64,000 nucleotides of DNA, from the NCBI RefSeq assembly GCF_043641665.1, contig NC_092188.1, positions 13,723,704 through 13,787,703 of the forward strand, given 5' to 3'. The notes under the pieces are model-generated. The model searched no databases. It was not told where the DNA came from and worked only from the letters and a program-made list of their open reading frames with translations. Below, in pieces: positions 42,101 to 54,100 of this stretch. The translations under genes and the position numbers were made by a program. The stretch's first letter is position 1. Each line of letters begins with the position of its first letter. This DNA comes from Enoplosus armatus (Eukaryota; Chordata; Actinopteri; Centrarchiformes; Enoplosidae).

Positions 42101-45100
42101 CACTGACTTGAGGGATAAGTGGGCGAGTGCTGTTTTTCTTTTTTTCTTCACCTAATTCTTGTGATTCTTTAAAGCTTTATCTCCACAGCAGCTCCACTTT
42201 GAATGTAGGTTTAAATCATGATGGGCAGAGGAATACCATTCACCCTTTTCACTAACAATTCACATGTCTGTGTGTATCTGTGTGGGTGCTTGTTTATACA
42301 TGCATATGTGACTATGCAAACTGAAATGGCAGATAATTAACCAAACCTGTCTCTTTCTTTGTCTCTCTCTTTATTTCCAGCTCTTGGTCAGATAATGCTG
42401 TATGTGGATGGGATGAACGGCCTCATATCTCACAATGAAACGGTCCAGTGGCTTTACACCCTGGTTGGATCCAAGGTAAAGAATATGAACGTTAATTTTT
42501 TCACAAGGCCTCTGCCACAGCCACACATTGGATATACTTTAAAATCAACTCAGCAGCCCATCTATGCTCTGACAAAATTGAAATAATCACATGCTCTGAA
42601 ATGTCATACCTCACTGCATGGAAGCAACCCCCCCCCCTTGTCATTGTGGCCACCTCAGCCCTCTAGTGGCCAGACCTCAATATGCATGTGCAGCATATTT
42701 GCAGCACATGAGGGAACTACTCTGACTCTCCTCTCTTTCCCCACTCTTTTCTGTTCTTACTAATTACTTTGCTGCCTCCCTGTGTAAATATTGATATAAT
42801 ATTTGGCATCTGCCTTGCTTTCTTTAATCAAAACCCTGTCTTCCCAGTCATTTTAAATGGCAAATTTCCACTGTTAATAGTCATTTTGACGATGATCATC
42901 TGAGTGTTGCTTGTCCAGTCGTAGTGCTGATGTGGCAGCTGTACAGAAGTTTTAAATTAACTCTGATGGTTTTATCATCACTGACATGATGTTGTTTTTC
43001 AAGCTCAAGCAAATGAACATTGACAACTTTGCTTTGAATCAAGCCTATTACTCCCCTCTCCAATAGTTTTCACTCTCTTTTTCCCATTTTGGCTGTTTGG
43101 AATGAAGTTGTGTGTTTTATTCAGATTGTCGTCATTTTTAACTTTGTGTTATTTCTGTATTATTTGAGTACAGAACAGTATGTTCCCATGCGCGGTTAAA
43201 TGTCTCTTTAATATTGCCTCAGCGTCACACAAGGTTCTTATCAAACCTCTCAAGACGGCTCAGACAGGAAAAGCTTTTATACGACAATACGATACCATTT
43301 GTTAGTTTGCAGTTAAAGGGCTGGCGCACTCTGTGTCATGTTGATCCATGTGTTTGAACAAATACATAAAGTTTGCAGTTGAAATGAAATGGATAGTGTG
43401 TCATGTGCTTGGATTTAGGGGCTGGTGGCACATCGTTATTTCTGTGTTGGCTGTTAAATTTTTATCTTTGTGCAGTTCCGTCTGGTGGTGAAGACAGCCC
43501 TAAAGCTGCTGCTGGTGTTTGTGGAGTACACCGAGTCTAACGCCGCCCTGCTCATAAAGGCTGTGAACGTTGTGGATGCCAAAGGAGGTAAGAGCCCGGG
43601 CTAACCAGCCGCCAGTGTAGTCACTTTACTTGTACACAGTCAAGACGCTGACTGATTGGTTGTCAGTCGTCCACCTCAAAATGACTCAGACATGTCATGG
43701 ATGTCATAGATAGGGAATTTAAGGCAAAACTCTACAGATGCACATATTGAATCTACTCTTTACTAGAATTGTGGTGGTACTTTTACAGGGATTTTGGGAT
43801 GTTAAAGTCAATATCAAAATTCCCATTTCAGGTAGATTTTTTCTTTAATTCCACTAATCAAGCTGTCCACGGTGGCTGTTGTGCCGCTCAGCTGACCACA
43901 GATCACAGTCTCCTGTTATGCAGTGGTCTGATCAGTTGTCCTGAGCAGCTTCCAAGCCATGCATGGAACAAGGCTTATTGAGAAAGACTGCAACTCCTGC
44001 CTGTAGTGGGGTTCAGTTACCTGCCACTGTAAAGGCTCCACATTGTGCTGTGGCGTACAACAGGGGGCTGAGCATCAGCATTGCAGGGCTCGGGTGTCCC
44101 TCTGCCTCGGCTCAGTCTTATCCCTTCACTTCTGCTGTTACGTAAGAAGACTAAACCTGATCCCCTCTCCTGATGAGAAGGAGATGGACTTGACCCTTGT
44201 AGCTGCCACTGCCACTTTTCTGGAGGACTGCTATGACTGCATTTCTCCTACTGGAGCCATGAGATGACAAAACAATTTTTGTTTTGTTTCTTGCATCCTG
44301 GTGGAGCTGCAAGGTTGCAACAGTTTTTTTATGCCTTTAGATGAACAGATGGATTTAATTAAGACTTTATTATTATCTAGTGTCTATGTAAAAAATACAG
44401 GTAGCTGTTTGTCTTGTGATATAGAATATGTTTGGTGCCTTTTGCTGCTGCAGGAACGAAACTGTGGTCAAACGTCATGGAGATCCTGGATGAGAAGGAT
44501 GGAGTGGATACAGAGCTGCTGGTATATGCGATGACGCTCATCAATAAGGTCAGTGATTGTATACCACCTGGGGCTAGCAGCTACTATACCAGTTACTCAC
44601 CCTGAAACATGATTTGCTCCTTTACAGTATTTTCTTCTTTCTGGGTCTACAGTGTCTATCTTTCAATCCCCTTTTACACATTGTATTAAAATGTAATCTA
44701 TCTGTTTGTGTTTCAGACTCTGGCAGGCCTCCCAGACCAGGACTCATTCTACGACATGGTGGACTGTCTGGAGGAACAGGGCATCGAAGCCATGGCCCAG
44801 AGACACCTGAGCAGGAAGGGCACTGACCTCGACCTCGTTGAACAGTTCAACATTTACGAGGTGAGGAAGCCTACACTGCCCACATTATCACATAACAGCC
44901 AGCCTTACTGTAATGTTAATAGGCATGTGTGTCCCATAATAGGTCGTAGGTCACATGACTTCTCACATGCTCATTCAGCAGCCTGAAATCAAGTGTTTAT
45001 GAACAGCAAACATACAGTTTATTTATTCAGTTTCCCTGTGATGCCTTTGATCCAGATGACTCTCCGCCACGAGGACGGAGATGATGAAACCCAGTTGCCT

Positions 45101-48100
45101 CCCAGCGGCCGCAAGGACCGCCGACGGGCCAGTGTTGGTGGCACCAACGAGAGGCGTGGCCTGGAGAGAAGACGCAGCCGGAGACATTCGCTCCAGAATA
45201 GCAGAGGCCACGCTTCTGCCCCGGCATCCCCCTGCAGCCCTCATACTCATGCAAGCAGCTTCCTGCCCTTCGGTGGCCAACGTGTTGAAGACATCAGTGA
45301 AAGGTGAGGCGGGGGGAGGACAGAGAGGAATGGAAAAGTGGAAGATATTCAAGAAAAGAAAAGACACTTTATCCTCGCTTCCATTTTAGCTTGAACTTGG
45401 TCCGATCCTGGTTTTAAAAGGTTCAGTCAGGAGGGTTTGTTTTGATCTCGTATATTTTAAACCCGGAGAGATAGCTGCAACTAAAAAGGAATCACAAATT
45501 ATTCCTGGGTCCACGGAGTATTACTCTGTTTCACAGGAAACAGCTTGACTGCAAGTGTTGTATTATATTTCAGTCTTGGAGAGATGTGTCTATTCTGTGC
45601 AAAGCCAAAGCAGAGAATTTAATTATATAGTAATTTAAAGAAAGGCAAAGAGGAGGCCGTTGCTGGAAAGTGACATTTAAATTAATTTTCCCACTGTCAA
45701 AGACATTCTCCTGCCACTGATGGAAATAGGAAGCTTCTGTAAACACATGATATGAGCTATCTGCTCTCTGTCTCTAGTCCTTCAGTGAGAGTGTATTGAA
45801 CTTAAACTCCACAATGCCAACTGTTTACTATACGACAGACCTTTGTGACTACATAAACTCAGAGAAACCACAACTGGTGATTCAGGCAAGAAGCAAATTG
45901 CAATCTTGTTTAATTGTACAGTAGCTTGGACTATGCGCTATAGAAGCACCACAAAAACTTAGTCAGACAGTTCCTTTTTATGGAAACGATGTTAACCCTT
46001 TATTCCACCTTTTATTATAGGTCCTACATCAGAAGACAAAAACTAGGCTTGAATTTGAAACTTATTGTTGCCTTGCTTTTTGTCTTTTAAATCACCACTG
46101 ATTACTGTCTTGCCTAGTTCCACATCAATCAATATCAATAATAATAATCATAACATGTACTAATATTCCTGGTTACACACAGGTCTTTAGGTATACTTAA
46201 ATTCACTCCAGAATGTCATATGATACCAGACTAGCCTCTTCCAGTTCGCAACAGGAAATTCAAGCCGCCTTTGAAGATCACCATTTTCCATATTGTTAAT
46301 GAAATCCAGACAACCAAGAGGGATCCAAATAGCCAACTGGCCACAGACTCCTGTATGACGATGTATCCCAGACTATCAGTTCAAACACGTCTGCTACAGC
46401 TCTAACACTTGTTATTGAACTGAATCGTTTCTGGGTATTAGGGCTGCCATAGAAATTGTACTTCAGTGTAGTTGTAACTATTGCCTGTGCATATCCATTT
46501 TGAGACATTGTCAAGAAAGCCTGCTGTGAAAACCTACTAACCTTCTCGTACATCTTTCCATAGTTGTCTCTCCTAAAGCATGTTTTCAGTGTTTGTCCTC
46601 TCTGTGTGTTGTCTCTCCCGAGCCTTCCTCTGCTCTGTGTTTTCATGTTGTCTCTGTCTCAATTTCTCTTCCCCTCTCGCCTGCCCACATCCTCCCTTTC
46701 CTCCTTTCAACCCTCAACCCCTCCTCTCACCACAGAGAAGAGGAAGAGGAAGAGGAAGAAGAGGAGGAAGAGGAGGGTGAAGGAGAGGAGGAGGAGGATG
46801 AGGAGGACGAGGAAGAGGCAGATGATGAAAGTCATCCAGTCACTGAGTCCTCTAGACAGGGCGCTCACAGGTATTTTAGGCCAACTGGTTCCCCCAAGCG
46901 TGATACAGTTCCCCCTTTTTTTAGTATCTCCCGAGTATTTCTTCCATTTGAAATTGTGATTATTTCCTTCATTCCCTTTGGACTCCTACTCTCTTGTATT
47001 TTGTCATCCTAGTGTGGCTCCAGCTGTAGCAGACACTCCTAACATGTGTCTGAACTTAAAGTGTATGGCCAACGTCCTCCCTAAAGCCAGTGACCCTGAA
47101 GGGCAGAGAAAATATCTCAGCGCCAAGACCAGGACATCGTCTCCTGTGTCCGTCGCACCTAAAAAGAGGACCTTTAGTCCTTGGTGTGTTCCTCCCCAGC
47201 CACCTGACCGTGTCTTCCCTGTTCCTTTGAGTAGTGTGCCAGGCTCTGCACACCCTCAGTGTCGGTCTACCCCAACCTCACCCCCCTTCCCTCTCCCCCG
47301 ACCTCTCCCTCCTTCCCCTGACTTGAACCAGAGCCATGTGTCTGTTGGGGCCGAGGAGAGTGAGGAGGGCCAGGACAGAGAAAGGCACTACAGGTAGAGG
47401 GCAGGAGCTACAGTTCATCTACTTGTGTTACATCCAGACCATTATGCCTCACAATGTGGAAACACCCTGTCCTCCCCGTCACTGGTGTGTGTCTCTTTGT
47501 AGCTCACTGTACACTCAGCAAAGACACCTGCAAGCATCACAAGAGTCAAAGCACTTATAATAATTCCAAAGTTTAAAATAGTTTCCTGGAAAATTAGGTT
47601 ATTTGTGTTGGACATGCTGTAGCTTAGTCCCCCTCGACCTCCTTCATCCTTAAAAAATGTTTTCTTGATCATAGTGGCCAGAAGCGCTTTTATATTTCCC
47701 ATCAGTTGTGATTTATGTTGCATCTGTCATCTGCAAAGATTGTACTGTACCAGAAAAAGGAAAGTCATAATTACTTCCTTTTCTCAGTTGCTGGAAAGAA
47801 TTATTTTGCAGAGCATTTACTACTCATCTGTCTTTCATTGTGGCTGTGCACCACAGTTAATCCAAGTCAATAAATTAATTCAAAGCATTAAGGAATTCAA
47901 AATATTAGCATGAGTCACAGTCACTGTCTCTTAGTTGTTCATGTTTCTGCAGAGATCTGTAGCCATAGAAATAGACACAGCAGTTGCCATCTAAGCACAA
48001 ATGATTCCTTGTTCTCAATGCAGTGGACATTGAAAGTGAAAGCCTCTAAAACTGGTTTATTTATTATAGTTTACAGTAGCTTTATTGCCCTCTGAATCGG

Positions 48101-51100
48101 TAAGACAGACAGAGATATTGTCTTCCCCTGTTGACCCTGTTGTCGTGTGGTCTTGCAGCCCTCCTTCCTTCAACTGCTGTCTCACTATCTTGTTTGTGTG
48201 ACTAACATTTAATTGTTTTATCTTTGGAGTGTCTGACCTGACTGTTACTCTCTTTTTTTTCTCACTTCCGTCTTCAGTCTGACAGACATAAGCAACTCTC
48301 CTGCATCTTACTCAGCTAGAAAGCCCTGCTGGGCTGAAAGGTAAGGCCAGGAGTCAAGTGTGCAGGGACTAGATGTTTGATGGCTCTGAGGTTTTGTGAT
48401 TTACATGAATAATTTCAAAGAGATGTGCACATAATGCAGTCTGCCTGAAAGTTTTGTACAACACTACTTGAACATCTTTGTTACCGTCTTTGATTTACAC
48501 ACGATGTGTTGTGCAACTGTTCTCGGACAAAATGTGCACGATACACTGCAATTACATGGCCTCTAAGAAAAGAATAGGTCTGGTGAAAAGATCAATTTAT
48601 GAAAGATTACGTACAGACATGGATGAGCAATGCACCTGCAGGTACCTTTCAGAGTTTGATGGCATGGCTTTCCTCACATGAAGGCTGTTCAGATACAGAG
48701 AGAGAAGTGCTTAAGAGCATTGTCCTCTTACTCAACACAGGCACATCTCAGTGTAAACTGTCCAGCAGTATGTCATTGGAATTCACATTGCATCACATCC
48801 CAGATTCTTGAAGTGATGTCCAGCTTTCTTCTTCTGTCTTTCAATGGAAAATATCTTTGGAGAGAACAAAGCACTTATTTTCCCTTCTTTTAACAGAATC
48901 AGTGCCAATGGCACTCCATACCCAGGCAGGCACCAGGCTCCTACATCGCCCAATCATCGCTTCAGTAGTTCAGCAACCTCCACGCCAGACTCCACACCAG
49001 TCGACAGGTTGGCATCCCAACTTTTCCACAGCTAATGCAGAATATTTTGTTTATATGATTGATTAAATGTAACTCACCCCATCTGTAAAGCTCCTCTTTG
49101 AACAAATGTGATAATACCTAAATCAAAAGGCAAACCAATCACTCCATTTTAATGATGTTATCACATTTGTTCTTTTTCTTTGGCGTGTAGACCTGGTTTA
49201 GGCGGCTTGTTAACTTCATCATACAGACAGCATCAGGAGTCTCTGGCTGCAGAGAGAGAGAGGAGGCGCGTGGAAAGAGAGGAGCGTCTGCAGAGGATCG
49301 AAAGAGAAGAAAGGAACCGCTTCAAGTTAGTCTCACCTTACGAATCAGACAAAACACTGCATGACTTCATGTCAGAGACAATATTTTATTTCTTTGCTTT
49401 GTACCTTAGGCAGCTGTACAGCCAATAAAGACACGTTGGCATGTGTAATTTTTGGAAACAGGTGGTTCCAGTCTTCACTCAGGAGAGATATTCACAAATC
49501 TCCCATGAGTCTTTATGAGGATCATTAGATATACTGAATCATCATACTATGAATACAGGTCCTTTATTTTCACGTCATCACTCTCTTCTGACTGTTTCTG
49601 TCTTTCTGTCTCAGTCGAGATTATGTAGACAAGAGGGAAGAAGCAAGACAAGCCAGAGAGGAGAGGTGAGTTTTCTTTATTTCATGAGTTCACATGGATC
49701 CACAATAATAATGCTGCAGTTGTGAAGATAGATCAAACAACTGAGGGGGTTTGTGAATTCTTAGAGGTCCTATTTTGAAATTGATAGCAGATGTAAAGTC
49801 AGTTGCACCCAGCCCGAGGGCTGAATTATGGGTACCAGAGCCCCTTTAGGCCTGCTCACCATTAAGACATCCCAAAGTTAACAGGACAAGTGTGTAATTG
49901 TGTTTCGGCACGGATGTGGTCCGGTTATCTCCCTCTGACCGTGTCTGCGTGTGAGTGTGTGCACAATATAATTTATAGCTCACTCCTATCCCCTCGTCTT
50001 TTTCACCCCTGTGAACTGGAACATGCATCTCGTTGGATTTTAAAGAACTGAGATCAGTAAAGACTAGCTTGAAATGTTTAACAGCGCTTTGGCAACTTAA
50101 ACAAAAGAAGGACGTCATTTGTCATCATTTGAGTTCTGAGTTCCTCAGTAATGGGATTACAGCTCAATTTTTCCAGCTCAATTACCAAACATGTCATATT
50201 TGTTCACAGCATAAATATTGACATCATGGCTATTATTCACTAAAAACTGACTGAATCTTTCATTTGTGTTGGATGAAGCCCATACATCTGAAAAAAAAAG
50301 CAGGAGCTTGTATTTTTAAATTGATCAATTTTTTTGAAGGCCTGTTACAGAATGAAGATGGTATAAATTTCTCTAACCCTAAAAGATATCACTAAAACAT
50401 TTCTACAGCCATCATTTAGTCGTTCACTTTGAGGAACTAAAGCTAAACATTACCAGTTTTCCATGTGTGTTTCTTTCTGATTATACCACAGCTATCAAAT
50501 GGAGCTTTATATCATGGAGATTTAAACAGCTATTAACATTCAGCACAGATCAGCAGGCATCTAAACCACAGTGTGCAGTCATCTGAAAGCTACATGTTGT
50601 TATTACAGGTACAAGGCTGTGGAGAGGCTAGCTGCAGAAGAGTTTGAGCGGGAGCGCCCCAGAGTGCCAACGAGAGGACGGACGGAGATCACTTTGTGTT
50701 TGAGTCCCAACCCTGCCAGTCGCTCAGCATCCCGCTGTGCCACACCTTCATCCATTATCTCACAGGAGGACACCATCGCCGCTGCACACCAGACGTCGGG
50801 TAAATGGACTGTAATGTTGGCTTGCAGAGCTGGCAGAGTCAATTCTTGCTGCCAGTGCACCTGTCACACACACTGGGCTTGGCATTAACACACTGGGTGA
50901 TTATCGCACAGAAATTAGATTCAGCTGCACTTCTGTTGAAAGATGAGAACTACTTGACTCCAGAAATACATATCAAAATGTGAAAGTGAAACAGGGATAT
51001 TGTAGGAAAATAGATAGACAGACAGATATTTTGAGTGTGTGTGTGTGTCTAAAGAGGGTGAGGTGTGTATACACAAATATCTAAATTTCCTACTTTTGAA

Positions 51101-54100
51101 ACGGCTTTAATGAGGTTCTGATGTAACAGCCTCAGTGATTTGAAGGTGATTTGTCAGGGCTGCAATCAAAAAAGGGCCTGTTTCTTTCAATATTACAGTA
51201 GTTTACTTTTCTACGATATACTTCTTAGGTGACTAATATGATTCAAACTCAGTTGTAAAGCACTCTCTCTCAGCCACTTGCTTTGTGTTTGACAGTCATG
51301 CTGTATGGTCTAGAGCCATGGCAACAGAATTTGATGATTGCGTTGTGAATTACTTCTACAGCCTGAAAATGTATGTTGAGTTGAGACAATCTCTCAGTGC
51401 AATTAAGGAAATGTTTTGATTTCTCTTCCAGGAACAGAGCATATCTCAGAGCCAAACCTTGACCCACAGACCAGGACCAAAAGTCCAGCGCCAGAGTTAA
51501 CAGTATCAGAACCTTCCCCCACAACTCCCTCCGAGCCAGACAAGCAGCAGACTGAGACAGAGGATGTTGCTGCTCAGTCTGACCAGAATGTAGTGGCAGA
51601 GCCGGCGTCAGATGAACAGACGGGCATGGAGAAGGAAGAGAGGCAGGAGCAGGAGAAGCTTGAGGAACAGAAACAGTGTGTGGATGAGGCAGCGGTAGAA
51701 GAGCAGGTAGAAGAAGCAGAGGTAGCAGATGTAGCAGAGGTGGTAGAGCCAGATGTGGAGACGAATGTCGAGTTAGAGGAGGAGTTCGAGAAGGAGCAGC
51801 CGACGGAAAGGGATGTAGAAGACAGTGTACTGCTGAGCGAGAAGGAGAGACAGAACGAGGAAGTGAACGAAAAGGACAACTGCTCTGCGTCCAGCATCTC
51901 CTCTACGAGTAGCACTCTGGAGAGGGAGGAGCGGGAGGAGAAACTCACCAATGACATTGACCCAGGTATGATTGGTGCTAATTTTATTCACTCACTTTGA
52001 TAATCAACTATGTATATTTATGTCACAATTGTTTCAACAGGCCAATGGACCCAGTGCATTAAAGACGCAGAGGTGAACGACCAGTGCAACAAAATACTCA
52101 ACAGCAAGCGCTTCATGCTGGATATGCTCTATGCACAGAAGACAACCAGCAAGGATGAAGGGAATGTAGAAGAAACGGAGAAAGAAAAATGTAAATGTGA
52201 GAAGGAGGCAGAGGTTGGTGACTCCTCTGTGGCTAGCCTGGCCAGCAGGATCTCCACACTGGAGGCCCACAGGCAGGCCAGAGAAGAAAATGTGAAAAAA
52301 GTGGAGCTGGGACATCTGGACAACCAGGGCAGTGTCCGAGCAGTGGCGGAGAAGTTTGGAGATTTGGTCAAAGGCCTAACGTCTCCTCCTGAAGTTGAGG
52401 CCCCAAAAGAGCAGCAGCAGACTGACAAATCATCGACAGCTGCCTCATCAACCTTACCCCCTAAGAAAGAGTCGGACTATATCTGGGATCAGCTGATGGC
52501 TGCACCCAGGGAGCTGCGGATCAAAGAAATGGACTTCACGGACCTGAGGGATGAGGATGACATGGACATTGCAGATATGGACAGTGTGATGGGGTCAGGT
52601 GACCTGATACCACCACCTCCCCCTCCACTATTCAACGCTGCCCTGCCACCACCCCCGCCACTGTTTGGGTGCCCCCCTCCTCCCCCCATCCTTGGCAAAA
52701 TGATGCCCCCACCCCCGCCATTCATGGCCCCTATCCCTCCGCCCTCCCCTCAGCTGAGTCGAGGGGAGATGCCTCTCTTCCAAAAGAAGAAGAAGACCAT
52801 CCGTCTCTTCTGGAACGAGGTGCGTCCCATGGAATGGCAGTGTAAGAGTCATAAATTCTGCAAGGAGTCCCTCTGGACCAAACTGGAGCCAATCAAACTG
52901 GACACATCCAAGCTGGAGCAGCTGTTTGAGTCCAAATCCAAGGAGCTGCCTGTCACAAAGGTAACTTAGTGTTGTACTGCTGTTACAGTGGAAACAGGCA
53001 GTATTACTATATACTTCGGGAGAAAGCAGTTTGCCTCGGTTTCTCTCCCATAGCTCAGGATATCCTGCTATCTGGCACCATATTAGTGATGATCATTTTG
53101 TGAGTTAAATGGTAAATTTGACCAAACTATTGTCAGCCTGGTTGTCTCACATAAATGAGGATGTAAAGTAAAGTGAGCATGAAACCCTTCTCATGGTTAG
53201 CGAGAGGGAAGAGACCACCACACGACATAGATAGGCCCAAACAGACATGAATTGGCAAGTGTCATTCACAAAATGGGCCTGAAAATTATGAATTCTAAAC
53301 GCTTCACTAGTATCTGTCCATTCATTGATTGTAGTTTCATTCATCCTCCCATGAGGATACAGGTTCCTTTTAATGAGGCCTCCTGTAGCACTAGCCTTAG
53401 GGCAAACTATTACATTTTTACAGATAATATCTCAGTGTTGCACATAATCGCAACATTTTCTGAGCAAATTCATGTTCCCCAGAGGAAGATCCCCTTGAAT
53501 TATGTCCGTAGCACAACACTAAAGCCATCATTCCCACTTGTACATGATGAGATATTAGAAAATCCCATGTGAGTGTCTTACTGCAACGTGCTCTATATCA
53601 CATCTCCATTTTGTGACAAAGGCTGATAGGTCAGGCGTGGTTTTACACTTACTTTTTGTAGTGCATCTTTAAACCATTAAGAACTGCTTCCACCACTTAG
53701 GATACATGATTTAATATGCAACGCTTAACCCTTGATTTCTGATTATGTTTTGTATCGCTCATAGAAAGCAGCTGTTGATGGCAAACGACAAGAAATCATA
53801 GTCCTGGATTCAAAGCGCAGCAATGCTATAAACATCGGCTTGACTGTTTTACCTCCTCCCCGCACCATCAAGACCGCTATCCTCAACTTTGATGAGTACG
53901 CACTGAACAAGGAAGGCATTGAGGTAAGCATTTTTAAAGACTTAAATCTTAAGACACATAGTGTATCTAAACTGGCACTGCATGTTATAAGTACTGTCTA
54001 GTCCATCAAATAAAAACCCATTCAAGCTCACTGGGTCCAAAATAAACATGGTTTTCTTCAATGATATTTACTCAGCACACCAGACTACACTGATGGATTT

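Larger units (their letters stand above)
30443..42380 (+). other. fhod3 intron, 11.9 kb
   Basis: Largest intron fully inside the window. It splits an Ala codon within the FH3 domain. It holds a GA tract near 32060, an interspersed repeat at 33216-33880, a CT/GT tract near 34782, an AC tract near 36134, a small minisatellite at 36778, another repeat near 38065 and a CTG tract at 41211. No nested gene seen. Confidence 0.85.

Noticed and set aside
46564..46735. Upstream extension of the poly-Glu exon frame (starting with Met at 46593)
   Set aside because: The sequence before 46736 is a polypyrimidine tract with a clear AG acceptor, and the phase fits splicing from 45303.
51574..51957. 127-residue minus-strand Ser-rich frame
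   Set aside because: Antisense shadow of the acidic fhod3 exon (GAG/GAA codons read as CTC/TTC).
52489..52725. Minus-strand Gly-rich frame
   Set aside because: Antisense of the FH1 polyproline codons.
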